Positions 51,497 to 63,425 of a DNA stretch of 64,000 nucleotides are shown here, one piece after another; position 1 is the first letter of the stretch, and each line of letters starts with the position of its first letter. The translations under genes were made by a program, and so were the position numbers. The stretch spans positions 1-64,000 of the forward strand of contig NW_003216786.1 of assembly GCF_000006405.1 (NCBI RefSeq), read 5' to 3'. The notes under the pieces were generated by a model, which did no database searches, had not been told where the DNA came from, and worked only from the letters and a program-made list of their open reading frames with translations. This DNA is from Perkinsus marinus ATCC 50983 (taxonomy: Eukaryota > Perkinsozoa > Perkinsida > Perkinsidae).

Positions 51497-54023
51497 AGTG
51501 CTTACCAGCCGACGACCTCGCTCGGTTGTTGAGGCAGTTTAAAGATATAATACTGGGGAGAATCTTGAATGGTTGAAACTGGTTTAACGGGAATGTTGAG
51601 GATAGTAGTGGAATATAAAGGAGACTGTCATAGACTTACTGCTAGAGTAGTCTGGTGAAGTTAATCGCATTGGGTGCGGAGTGAACGATGCCCTTAGTGA
51701 ATGATTGATGCTGCTGTGATGGTGGTTGGAAACATACACCTATAGAGCTACAAACAACAGTTTTGGCATCACGAAGATATATAGAGAAAACCCTCGACTC
51801 TTATTAGGATGCATTAGGACATTTGCTTCCCATCGACTCTCACATATGCACGAGGAGCAGTTGGATTGATTTTGGTGGTACGGTCTTGTACACGCGTGCA
51901 ATGGATATGCTGGGTGGGGAGCATCCTCGATGCTCGTAGTAGTAACAATATTGATGTCTCGAGATCCTTATTCATCCGTGTGATAAGAGTGATGTCCTAT
52001 CCTCAGGTCCTAGTGCACCCCTACCCCCGATGCAGGTATTAGGTAGTGTTGCCGGTGATGGTATGGGACTAACCAGCTGGTGGGCCGAGGATTGATGACA
52101 ACTCTACAGCAACACACGTTTACTACGGCATACCATCTTGCGTTATGGTCGATCTACCACATCAGTTCTCCGACTTGTCCGATTTCTGATGACATCCGCT
52201 GCACCCACTCCTTCGCTGTCGGGCTCCAGGGAATACGCTCTCAATGCACAGCCAGACGATCTCACTCACATACAGACGGCCTCTTCTAGAGCTGATACTA
52301 CTGACGGGCTCAACTGAGTCAGTTCAGATTAATCTCTGTTTTCTTGTAGTCTACAAGTTGTAGACCGTAACAATCGCTCAAGGCGGTGCCTCGGCCAACT
52401 CGATTGTCCGATGCGGAGATTTCGAGCGACATTCTCTTAAGAGTCGTGATTGTCTATGCCGCATGGAATCAGAGCTTCCTTCTTATCCTACGGTCTGTAG
52501 TGGGGCCTTTCGCCGCGGGTGAGTGCATCGGGCACCTCTATCCGCCAGTCCTGGCATGAATCTATAGATGTTATGTAAATTGTACTGGAACGGGGCTGAT
52601 CATTTACTTGTTACTCGCAGTTGATTTGATGAGCGACTTCTGGTCGATAGGCCGCGACTCGGCAAAATATCAGAGTGAACACAGTGGACCGAACTCGTGC
52701 TTCCAATGGGAAGTACAGACCCTCCTATCGCAACGATGCCATAACGAGGTTCGAATGCTAGTAGACTATTGATTGTCGACTTGATCTGTAGGTAGACGAT
52801 TACTATGAGAATGAGAAGGACGATAACTACCGTAGAAGTATGATCCTGTGCTTTGGTATGGCAACACAGAAGTACCGAAGGTGCAAGGAGGAGTATCAAG
52901 CAGCGTCAACATCAATAGTGAGTGTCTTCGCCCCTCGAACCCTTTGAGTGGCTCTAACTGCATAACCCTTCGGATGGTATGCTAGCGGTTCCAGCCCAGT
53001 TGGAGCTAGATGACCGATATAATCTTTCTCCATTCCTCGACTGCCACTCAGAGTCAAGCCCGGGCGAACACACTAGAGAGCTGCCTATTGAAGCACTTCA
53101 AGCAAGCCATTACGTTGTTACTGAAAACTACAGAAGTGAATGGGAAGTGCATCCCGATTCAAAGGGCATGATTGTTTGTATTAAAAGTTTCCGTTTACTG
53201 CTAAGTTACTGGAGTTCAGCATGAAACGATCAAATGTTGGCTGATGTACGACTAGAGGTACGTAGTATAATCCGTCTCTGCTTTGAGATAGAATCTACCG
53301 ATGCTCATGGGGGTTCTAAATTTCTTTGCGTAAGTACGATCATAGGCACGTCACTGTGGTGACTGTTCCTTACGAAAAGCAGATCCGCACGTGAAGCGTG
53401 ATACATCAGTGGTGTTCCAGCGGTATCATCACAAATTGCGACAATCAACATTCGCGATCCATCCACTCGTTTCTTATTCACCGATTTTCAACCGGGAGAG
53501 CATACTATTTTCCTTCCACTCGAACCCATACGAGGCCATTCACTTGACAACACAACAAGTGACTATGTTTATGCACTAATCAGAACACAATAGAAAGAGC
53601 ACTTGCCGTTCTATACAGAAGGACGACTAAATATATGTTCTATCGGCTACACGTGAAAAAACTAATCGAAGTAGAATTATCATCCACCACACTTTGTGTG
53701 ACAAGTAGTAATTTGTGATTCTATTCTGGCCTCAACCTCTGTCAGTCAGTCAGTCAGCTGCAGCTAGACCACTCCTGACGATCTGCGAGCAGTGATTATC
53801 CGCTTCGAAGCGATAGCGGAACTGCCACAGCGCTGAGGGCAGGGAACTCTTCGTCGTCTCCAGAGTCAGCTTTAGCGGCAGCTTTTTGCTGATTCCCTGA
53901 ATAAAGTCAGATCGCAACAACCAATGATATTCCGATCACTCACGTTTTCCTGTTCTTTTATCGTTGTTTGATGGTTTGAACCCGGCCTGCGCCTTGAGGA
54001 CCCGCGGACCAGGTTGGGCAGAT
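51497..54023. other. 2.5-kb gene-free stretch
   Basis: No coding domain is recognised; small frames (52080, 52979, 53391) carry no family signal. It contains a palindromic triplet at 52343-52365, a 6-bp-arm palindrome at 52312-52324, and a short CAGT tandem run near 53740. Confidence 0.45.
52343..52365. repeat. Alternating palindromic triplet
   Basis: Arm TTGTAG, spacer T, inverted arm CTACAA, spacer G, arm TTGTAG. Centres are at 52350 (arms 7) and 52357 (arms 8). Confidence 0.85.
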
Positions 54024-56869
54024 TCAATCGCCTGAACGTCGCATAACCTCAATTCTTTTCGAATGTACCAAATTAGTTGACTCTACCGGTGCTTCTGAAC
54101 TGCCCTGTTCTTCAACCTTCTTGGTGAAGTCAACTCGCTCTCCCGCCGAAATGGCTTTGACCATCTCCTCAGCTCGGGAAATCGATTCCAGTTGTCCACT
54201 TATCCGACACTTGGACACACCCTCTTCCGCGTGCTCAAAATCGATCGAGGAAACGCCAGAGACCGCCTTGATACGCTGTATCTGAGCAAAAATCCCGATA
54301 GTGTCAACGAACTCGCCTATGCACGGGCGTACCGTCCTGCCCTTGGCTCCAATCACCAACCTAACGGTGTCTTCAGGAATGGTGAACTCGATCGTCTCCG
54401 TCGAGCTCGTGGCATCTTTCAAGTCGTTAACGAGTTGGCCGAGCATCTACAGCCACACAGAGCATACAGTCCGAATGAGCCTCCTAGACAGTCCTTACCC
54501 TCTTAGCCTGAACGACATCAGCCTTAGAGCCGACGAGTCGGATATCCCTACGCATACCGTTCTGACCGCGGGAAACCGGCGATCGACCGCTTCCTTTACC
54601 ACTGCCTCCCAACAGAGTGAGGTTGGTGCCCGTCTCTTTCCCAATCTGGTTCAGCCGTGCTGCCCGATCTCTCATCAGTGTGCCGATAACGGCATCAACA
54701 AGTTTACCATCACCACTACATGCCCCAAGCACAGCAAATGTCTCGGTAACCTCAGCATCAGTAACCACCTTGGGTATGTCCTTCTTGGCGTTAGCAACAG
54801 CTTCAGGGGTACCAACTAGCTCCAGTGTCGGGCCAGAGTTCCCCTTCCCAGCCCCTTTGCCACCACGTTGGAAAAAGGCTCGAGTGAGGTGGTTCTTCAA
54901 CCGCAATAGCTCGACATTTGCAGGCCGCATCCAAACGCTGACGTGGTCACTCGGAACCGGTATAGTCTCGAAGGTCATGGCCGCCTCCTCAACCAACTTG
55001 CGCAACTCCTTGCCAGCCTGATCCGCTTCCTCCTGTGTTTGTGACATAACGGTTATCTTCTTTCCATCCGCCTCCTTCACAAAACGACAGCCGCCCCGAT
55101 ACTCTCGTTTGATAACAGACAGACGGGGCGCCAATAGCCCATTGGCTGCGAACAGCTTCTCTCGTTGCTCATCTGTCTTCACCGGTACCTCCACTCGAGC
55201 CACCTCCTTAATGGCGTCGTTCAAGGCCTTGCAAGCCTCATTAACCTTAGCCTCGGTCGGACCCCTCACCGTGACCGTAGCATGCTGGTCATTGAACCTT
55301 GCCTGTATAGAGCACCCACTCTGGGACTGTATCTTCCTCAGACCCATCGCACCATCGCCCATCACGCATCGTAGCGTCTCCGTGTCGGCCGTGACCACCC
55401 TAGTAACCGAATTCTGAGCTCTGTCGGCAGCAGCCCGCATAGCCGCCTTAATATCATCTCCTGCCTGCTTGACCGCAGTCCCATTGACAGGACCGTGGAC
55501 GGCTATGTCCGCGTTACCAAAGGTGATGAAGAGAGACTGCTCAGAGGCCTCCAGCTTCCGAACCACATCGCCAGCGCGTCTACGGGCACCAGGGACGTCA
55601 TTAGGGATGGGCACGCGTACGACATTGTTGACGTCGATGTGCTTCAACTGCTGCACCGCACTAGTCAGAGACTCCTCCGAATTGGCAGAGACACGAACCC
55701 CACGCACCAAACCCGTCTCGCCATAGAGAGGCTCGAGAAGGGCCGTAGTGAACCTCTCCAGACGAGGCAAGATCGAAGGCTGGCCTTCGGGAGGGAAGAG
55801 CAAGCCGATCAAACGAGCCTGACAACGAGCAGCTGCGAAGGTGAAGACCAGTGCGTACGACAAGAACCCACCTGAACGCCATCCTCAAATCCTGTGGATA
55901 TCATCGGCAGCTCCGCCTCATGCAGATGAGTAACCTCTTGACGGAGCATCTTGCCGAGCCTCGCAGCCCGTCGACTCTCGATAGCCTCCTCCCTCTGTTG
56001 CCTCTTCTTCTCTCTCTGCTCCTCTTGCCCTTCACTAAGCTCCTTCTTCACCAACACCATACGATGCTGTAAATTCTTAAACATCTCGTGAGCCGCCGTC
56101 GGGATGAGCTCCTCCTCAGCCGATTCCAACATGCCAGTGACCTCGTCCGAGGGCGGCAGCTGAGACAGCTCATAGATCTGCTGCCGCAGACGCATCGTAG
56201 TCTGCCTCTTATCCTTCGGCTTGGGAGGCAGTTCAGCACGTATCTCCTCCACCTGCTTGTCAAGCGAGTTAACAAGTGACTGGAACTCTGCCCATTCGAG
56301 ATCTCGCAATTTGTTCTTCGTGGTAGCGCTGATGATAGCGTCCATCTTAGCCTTCGACGGGTAGTCAGGAACGGGAGGGAAGAGCGATGGGTCCTAACAG
56401 CAACAAGGGATCCTCTACTAAGAAGCTCCATAGATCGAGCTGTCCTTACCGCCTTGATGGACCTAGGTTGATCCTGCTCAGCTTCTGCCTTCCTCTGGAG
56501 CCTCTTCTTCCTCTTCAGCTGGCTCTTGGTAAGCTCCACGGGTTCAGGTTCCTCGAGCTCTTCTTGGACCACCTATACACCAATACGTCACTACCATTCA
56601 GCTTGGTTCACAACTCTCACCTCCTTATGAGCTCTACGGCGCCTCCTACGTCGACGAGCCGCGTTGCTCATAGCAGGCTGGGGGGACTCGATAGGGTCCA
56701 TCGGGGACTTGGGCTCGAGCGGGGAGTCGGCTCCCACTGTGGTCGGAACCGGGGACATCGCTACTGCAGCCGGTGGTTCCTTGGCCAGGATGGAACCAGT
56801 GGACACTGGCTTAACACCAGTAGTAGAAGCTGTGGCAGATGATTTGTTATTTCTCCTCCTGTAAGGCAT
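54024..56869 (-). CDS. KH-domain RNA-binding protein, vigilin/SCP160-like
   Basis: Five exons on the minus strand: 56869-56621, 56572-56450, 56393-55872, 55818-54499 and 54446-54024. Introns are 48-56 nt. They encode 878 residues. The N-terminus is Pro/Ser-rich with a run of eight or more Arg (near residue 75). A charged coiled coil follows (TKSQLKRKKRLQRKAEAEQ; later QREKKRQQREEAIESRRAAR). The large fourth exon holds several diverged KH modules (CVMGDGAMGLRKIQSQSG with a G-G-x-G-like turn, then ATVTVRGPTEAKVNEACKAL). A Gly/Lys stretch (RGGKGAGKGNSG) and a canonical KH in the last exon (EDTVRLVIGAKGRTVRP) complete it. Multi-KH proteins of this type bind mRNA and associate with ribosomes; that role is inferred. 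Confidence 0.7.
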
Positions 56870-57851
56870 GCTTATAAAAAAGGGAAAACAGACACTAGGA
56901 GAGCCGGTCCATAGAAAGAGCGAGCCCCTCGAGCAATAGAGAGAGCAACTCGAGAGTGGACGACGCAGATCTGACGATAAACACTGTCGTACAGCTTCAG
57001 CATGCAGTAGTGCGAGGATGGCAACAAGCCCGGGAGGGGGAAGTCAAATAAAAAACTCAACCGGCTGGAACCCGGTTGGGTTCACAAGCGCCTTCCCCCT
57101 TTAAGATGGTGCGACCACGTCTCTTCCTTCTTCTGTCCACATAGCGTTAATCAGCCTCCGATAAGCTCTCTCGAGACGAACACGCTAGACTCGCCTGCAC
57201 TGCTGGGGGCATCACATAGTGCATAGGCCGTGTAGGAACATCAAGAGACCCTTAAACCGCACTGGAAAGGAAATCCATATCGGCAGGTTCACACTCATAT
57301 GCCGAACACCATCCCCAATAGAGGACTGAGCTTTCATACACCAGTCGCCATGGGCTGTCTCGATGGGGGTCGCTGAAGGGAAGTTACTCGAAGGGTCTCT
57401 GAAACATGAAGGATAACAAAACACCGTACCGATAGAGAGCGATCACCTACATGTGAATGTTAAACAGTGTGAAGACCTTCTTTCCAAATACCGCTTTCTT
57501 ACCTCGATATCGCCTCTGGATATCACCTCTTTAGTGTTGAACCAGGCCTCTTACATTCATCACGATGAAGTGGACTCCTCGTCATCAGAGCGGCCACTGG
57601 AAGCTGTGTTCGAGCGAATGGTCATAATACAAGACTAAAGGACTAGAGGGAGAAGTCTCCAGTGCTCTAACCCGACAAGAAATGTATCAAAATGATAGCT
57701 TATATCAGGGGTGTTTGTCATCTACTCGACACTATGGAGGAGTGATCATAGTTCATATAGCTCCAATGGTTGAAAAAAGCAGCACACTCTAAGGGTGGAC
57801 TATACAGCCCATTCTAGATAGGGTTTATGATAATCTTGAAATAAGGGGTGT
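56870..57851. other. Gene-free stretch with one hairpin
   Basis: It lies between the KH gene start and the MLF gene end. A 7-bp-arm hairpin (CAACCGG/CCGGTTG, 7-base loop) lies at about 57059-57079. Nothing else is recognised. Confidence 0.45.
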
Positions 57852-58677
57852 TTAGATGCCAGTCAGCTGTCGCTGCTCGTGGCTTCTTCTCCTTGACTGC
57901 CTATCACCAGCATCTTCGATGCCGCTATAATGAGCACCACCCAAGGCAGGCATCCCAGGTGCTCCATGAGGAGGCAGGTGAGGCACGGCATCCTCTTGCC
58001 AACGTTGGTCGAACTCGGCAGCGTTCTCTTCAGTGAGCCCACCCTTGAGCATGTCTTGGGTGTTTTGGTCACCAGTGTTGCGGTTACGGCTACGGACGAC
58101 TCTGCGGCCTGCAAGTAGACGATCGAGATCAATTACTAAGCTGACCTTCCCACTGACCTTGTTCGCCCATGGTCCTCTCCAAGGCCATCTTATCAATACC
58201 AGTACCCGAGTTGGCATACAACTCCTGCTGCTCTCGTAGCTTCCTATCGGCATCTCCCACAGTCGAGCTTTGATACTGCTCCGTGACGGTCTTGCCATCG
58301 GGGCCACGACGACTAGAGGACACATAGACCTGGCAAATGCAATATACCTCAAGTCCCAATTGGCTCCCTACCTGACTCGAGTACTGCCCTTGTTGTGGAT
58401 GCTGACCTGTAGGGAGCATTCCTCCGATGAGGTCATCACCGGCGGCGGCTTGAGTGGCAAGAGACATGTCTCTTTCTATTCCCTCCATCATGTTGTCCAT
58501 TGCCTGATAAGGTGTTGGCAACACTACCAATAGCGAGGATAGTACCTGTTCGTGTTCGCGGAACATCCTATCAATCGTGCCGACACCGAAGGGATCAACC
58601 TGCTCAGCCCGAGCCAGCTGCTGCCTATCGGCTTTGTGGTTATCATCATCACGACGACGAGAGGGTCTGTTAGACAT
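57852..58677 (-). CDS. MLF: Myeloid leukemia factor (MLF) family protein
   Basis: Four exons on the minus strand: 58677-58546, 58503-58372, 58329-58158 and 58108-57852. Introns are 42, 42 and 49 nt. They encode 230 residues. After a charged N-terminus (MSNRPSRRRDDDNHKADRQQ) come DPFGVGTIDRMFREHEQ and a region rich in Met/Gln/Gly. The MLF core follows: VYVSSSRRGPDGKTVTEQYQ, GIDKMALERTMGEQG, then across the last intron RRVVRSRNRNTGDQNTQD, LTEENAAEFDQRWQEDA. These match MLF1/MLF2 (RTxGDxAHVIERSRNRRTGD and FDQEW). MLF proteins shuttle between cytoplasm and nucleus; they are conserved in protists with unclear function. Confidence 0.85.
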
Positions 58678-59401
58678 TGTTTTGCTGCTTCTAATGGAAA
58701 TCTGAGGTAGACATCGATACGAAACAAATCAACAGGCGAACTCAAGGGCCACATTGAGCACGTGTAGAAAACCAAGGTACACCAAACACATAAAAGCATG
58801 AATGGCTGATAAACCACAACAGAGGTACCATGTGTTGCGAGCCGCGCAGCCGGAGAATCAACTGTCCTTGGCAGACTCGGCATCTCCACTACCAAATGCA
58901 TAGCAGCATCATCGCTTCTGCATCGCTCCAACAAACCTAAGAGGAAGACCTACCTCCACACAACGCCATGGCGCACTCAAACCAAATGGGATCCAACAAC
59001 ACAGAGAAGACATAGTGTGCTACACACGAGCTACACCTCATGGTAAACTGTACAAGGATTCCACACAAACACGACGCCACCAAACAAACACTAAGGAGGT
59101 ACAAGTGGCAGACGACTGAGGCATACAGTGTAAAGCAAACCCACCTCGTGTTGAAGATCGGACGATAGTCGCTGCAGGCATTACATGCTGTCTTGAGAAC
59201 TCTAGCAACAGAAGAGCACAACGTGAACGCAGAGACATCTTGGACACTTGAGAGATTCCTCAACGCCCGTCGTCGACGGACGCTATGACAACACGGAAGT
59301 TGTTGAAGGAGAAACGGATAGAACGATTCGAGTGTATAAAAGCCTCACAAGCGATAGCAATCCAGTAAGAAGAAGCACAGTGATAATCAATGGTCTTCTA
59401 C
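58678..59401. other. Spacer between MLF and actin
   Basis: About 720 bases upstream of MLF and downstream of actin, both on the minus strand. No coding domain recognised. Confidence 0.4.
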
Positions 59402-60652
59402 TTAGAAGCATTTCCTATGGACGATAGTTGGTCCAACCTCATCATACTCTTCCTTGGATATCCACATCTGTTGGAAGGTCGATAAAGACGCTAATGTGGA
59501 GCCTCCGATCCACACTGAATACTTCCGTTCAGGAGGAGCCACAACCTTGATCTTCATAGTAGAAGGAGCAAGAGCTGTCAACTCCTTGCCCATCCTCTCA
59601 CGGATGCCACTAAACATAGTAGTACCACCAGAGAGGACCACATTGGCGTAAAGATCCTTACGAATATCCAAGTCGCACTTCATGATGGAGTTGAATAACG
59701 TCTCGTGAATACCGCAAGCCTCCTTACCCATCAAGTCAGGTTGGAAGAGGACCTCTGGGCATCGGAAGCGCTCGTTGCCGAGGGTGATTATGTTACCATC
59801 AGGCAACTCATAGGTCTTCTCGAGCTCACTACTGTTGCTAGCTGACTTCATCTCCTCGTCGTAGTCAAGCGCCACATAGCACAGCTTCTCCTTGATATCG
59901 CGAACAATCTCCCGCTCGGCTGAAGTGGTGAAGGTGTAGCCACGACCAGTGAGGATGGTCATCATGTACTCGGTCAAGTCCCTACCGGCCAAGTCCATCC
60001 TTTTGATAGCATGAGGCATAGCATAACCCTCGTATATAGGCACCGTGTGAGTGACTCCATCACCAGAATCGAGGACGATACCAGTGGTTCGGCCAGAGGC
60101 GTACAGAGACAAGACTGCTTGGATCTGGACGTGGACACCAGGGACGTTGAAGACCTCGAACATGATCTGTACCATACGCTCCCTGTTAGCCTTAGGATTC
60201 AGGGGCGCCTCTGTGAGGAGCACCTAACAATCAGTGAATAACACGAAACTAACAGTAGCTTGAGTAACAGCTTACTGGGTGATCCTCAGGTTGAACTCGG
60301 AGCTCGTTGTAGAAGGTATGATGCCATATTTTCTCCATGTCGTCCCAGTTAGTGACAATTCCATGCTCGATAGGATACTTCAGAGTTAGAACTCCTCTCT
60401 TGGACTGAGCCTCGTCACCAACATACCATTCCCTCTGGTCCATTCCGACCATGATACCAGGCCTAAGAAAGAGACGCTAACAAAAGATCATAACAATCAA
60501 CGATGAAGACTTCCTTACATCTTAGGTCTGCCAACGATGGATGGGAAGATGGCACGAGGGGCGTCATCACCTGCGAAACCCGCCTTGCAAAGGCCGCTGC
60601 CGTTATCAATCACAACAGCAGGTGTATCCTCAGGGGACTCAGTATCAGACAT
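59402..60652 (-). CDS. ACT: Actin
   Basis: Three exons on the minus strand: 60652-60519, 60462-60276 and 60223-59402. Introns are 56 and 52 nt. They encode 380 residues. The N-terminus [20 protein letters not shown] has a few more residues than typical actin. Invariant blocks are present: [106 protein letters not shown] and the ending [15 protein letters not shown] with [10 protein letters not shown]. There are no breaks in frame, so the gene looks functional. It is conventional actin rather than an actin-related protein. Confidence 0.97.
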
Positions 60653-61171
60653 AATGCTCAAATAAGACAGAAAAACTACTAGCGATGGTCAGTGCCTGTA
60701 CGAGCCAGCAGAAGGGCTCCATCTGACACAAAGGCTTTGACTAGTACTGTTAGGCTAACAGTGTTGATATACATAGTGGAGATATCATATTATCCCTATC
60801 AAAATACAGAACACGCTATGACACGTCTCAAGCTCTAATCAAGTAACTCGACGAGCCTCTTCCGCAATCAAAAATACCATAAGGTTGTTCAAAAGAAGCA
60901 ATAGAGCTTCACTGTAGCTGTATGAGAGAACAGCCTTCAGCTGCATACATAGTAGAGCTCAGGTGAGTAGAAGTCTCAGTGCAACCTATCCATCAGAAAC
61001 CATCAATTCTGGAAAGCTATTTCGGCGACTTCAAAACCATCACCACGGCACGGCACAATAAAGAATGCCGTTGAGATCTTATAAGTAAGCAAGATTTCTT
61101 GCTTGTAAGTGCTCATACCACTACTCACTGCATCAAATTCAGTCGTCTATTAAAGCGTCCTGCTTCACACC
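60653..61171. promoter_or_regulatory. Divergent actin / zinc-finger gene promoter region
   Basis: Actin (minus) and the C2HC gene (plus) diverge from this 519-base interval. It contains an 8-bp-arm single-centre palindrome with a partial third arm (60746-60766, centre 60754) and an 8-bp-arm, 2-base-loop hairpin (61087-61104). No TATA-like or initiator element could be assigned. Confidence 0.4.
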
Positions 61172-63425
61172 ATGGCCGGTATAGCTCAGGGTCGTCACAC
61201 AAGGGCTGTTCCCTGCCCTAGCTGCGGACAGCAATTCTTCCCACAAAGCCTTCGATTTCATCTCAAGTCGTGCCTTGTGAAGCAACAGCACATCGAGCTG
61301 CCGTGTCCTTTCTGTGACACCCCATTGAAGCGGTCGGAGCTAGAAAGACATAAAATGAACTGTAAAAAGAGGACGGCTGGGCCTAGGAAGAGTCTCAGCA
61401 TGGCTTCCCTTACGATGACCTCTCCCAATGGTCGCACACTTTGTGCAATTTGCCAACGACCGTTTTCTAGTGATAGAATAGCGCGACACCAGGGGATTTG
61501 TCGGCAACAGTTTGAGAAGTCTGAACGTCGGAAGTCACAGCTATCGACACCACAGCAGAAGGTGGTGACACGGCAACACATGAGCGCTGAAATTGGCAAA
61601 GGAGCGGTAACGGGCTCATGGCGTCAGAAGCGAGATGCTCAGAAGGAAGCATTCGAACGTACCAAAAGGCAGCAGCGGAGCCAGTTACAGAAGTCTACGG
61701 ATGGGACTCCGAAACATGAAATAGTAGGCATAGACCTGGAAGATGAGGACGAGCCCGATCAATCACCTGGAATTGGCAGGAGCGAGTCTTCACGATGTTC
61801 TACGGATGACACTGCGGTGATTTTCACGTCCTTACGGAGCAACTCCGGTGTACGAGAGAGCACTTCCACGGATAGTCTGCGTGCGGACGACGTGTTTGCG
61901 AAGGGGAAGTGGGCTTGCTTCTCCTCCTCCTCGGGTGACTTTAAAGATGGCGTCGAGGAAAATCATATCATCAGCGAACGGTCTGATAGCTCGCATTCAG
62001 ACTCGGACGAGTCGGCTAGTGATGGCTCCCTTGATAGATCCAGCTGCACTGATGTGGGATCAATCCATAATGACGGCTCTGAACGGCTAATGACATCGCC
62101 GCCGAGGCGGTCCCCACCATCCGCGAGCAGCTCTGCCGTAGTCAGTAGTAGAATGGACAGTGCGAGGAGTGATGCTCTCTCGAGCCTACGAGAGATCGGA
62201 AGAACTACTGATGACACTGCCAATCCTAGTGCATGTGATATCATACCTTCTGGAACAGCTCTACTTGCTATGAAGATATCGTCTTCTTCTGGTGTCGCAT
62301 CCTGGAGAGAGAGCTCTTGGTAGGTGTAGGGCGACAGTCCCTGGACATTGGAATAGAGGAGTTTTTATCCATCTTCAGGAGTGAAGGATGTGAAGGAGCT
62401 CAATCGAAGGTCGGAATGAAGGACGTCCGTGAGGTCGACCAGACCGAGACCTCGAGTGCACATAGGTAGGCGGCGCCTGAGTTCAACTCTGCAGGGTAAA
62501 GCCATGATATCATATCACATACGAAGCGTCACTAAGATGCCCATGCAATTCTCACGGAATCCATCCGTGGATCTGAATAATGCTGTCAGGCACCCTGTTG
62601 AGTCAGAAGAGAGGCCCCAGTCGCCCACAAGCGATATCGAGCTTCCGATCCAGCGCAATTTTCGCGGCTGGTTGGTTGGGGAAGATTCGGCTCTTCAAGA
62701 TGCGCTCGATCGGGCTAGCGTCGCCCTGGCTAAGGCACGCAGGGTCAGACCTGGTCAAGAGAGTTCGACGTCCAGCACATCGAGCCCTCGTAGTGAAGAC
62801 GGCGCGCTGCCCCCGTTGGTATGTACGCAACGGCCAGGGAGCCCACCTGCGTGGGAGTTGGTGGTGCATGGAGAATCACGGTCCTCCCCGAAGGATGGAC
62901 CAACAGTTGTCCATTATCATCATCATTACCATCATCACTACTCCAATGGGCTCCCTGGAGATGCCAGAATAGGAGAGGCAGAAAAAAAGGCAATGGATGA
63001 CGCTATGAAGGTGAGGGAGACGCCTTTCCCGAGCCCTCTGTCGTTCATGACATGAACTTCATGTCTCGAATGCTTCACTTCTCTTCAGATGTTGAAATCG
63101 AGCAAGTCCGGTACCGCGCAAGATGATCCTACTGCAGTGCATCATCACGTTAGCCATCGCCATATTCATCATGATCATCAGCCTGTTGTTCTCCAGCATC
63201 CAATCGGGCACCGAGGGATCATTGGAGCTCAGCAGTGAGCTGTTTAGATCACGACTCCACCTAGAGGAGTGTTTTTCGATGTTCAGATATCTGTTCAGAC
63301 CATCAACAGCAGATCATCCGCAGCGACTGAGACCCGCTTCGTCTCCTTCTTTCCGGTCGTCGTGGTACAGGAGAACCTTGGCTTGCCCACAACCACCGAA
63401 GACGACTCGCCAATTTGGTGCGTGA
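61172..63425 (+). CDS. C2HC zinc-finger protein with His-rich C-terminus
   Basis: Five exons: 61172-62319, 62379-62465, 62527-63010, 63089-63234 and 63287-63425. Introns are 59, 61, 78 and 52 nt. They encode 667 residues. Three C2HC fingers of the ZC2HC1 type lie in the first 120 residues: CPSCGQQF...HLKSC, CPFCDTPL...HKMNC and CAICQRPF...HQGIC. A long Ser/Asp-rich, probably disordered middle part follows (SDSSHSDSDESASDGS). The C-terminal part has two histidine clusters (VVHYHHHYHHHYSNG at the end of exon 3 and AVHHHVSHRHIHHDHQ in exon 4) that could bind metal. Function is unknown; the finger type occurs in cilia-related proteins. Intron 3 is unusually long and contains a palindromic triplet. 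Confidence 0.7.
63043..63065. repeat. Alternating palindromic triplet inside an intron
   Basis: Arm TTCATG, spacer A, inverted arm CATGAA, spacer C, arm TTCATG. Centres are at 63050 (arms 7) and 63057 (arms 8). It lies within the 78-nt intron 63011-63088 of the C2HC gene. Confidence 0.85.
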
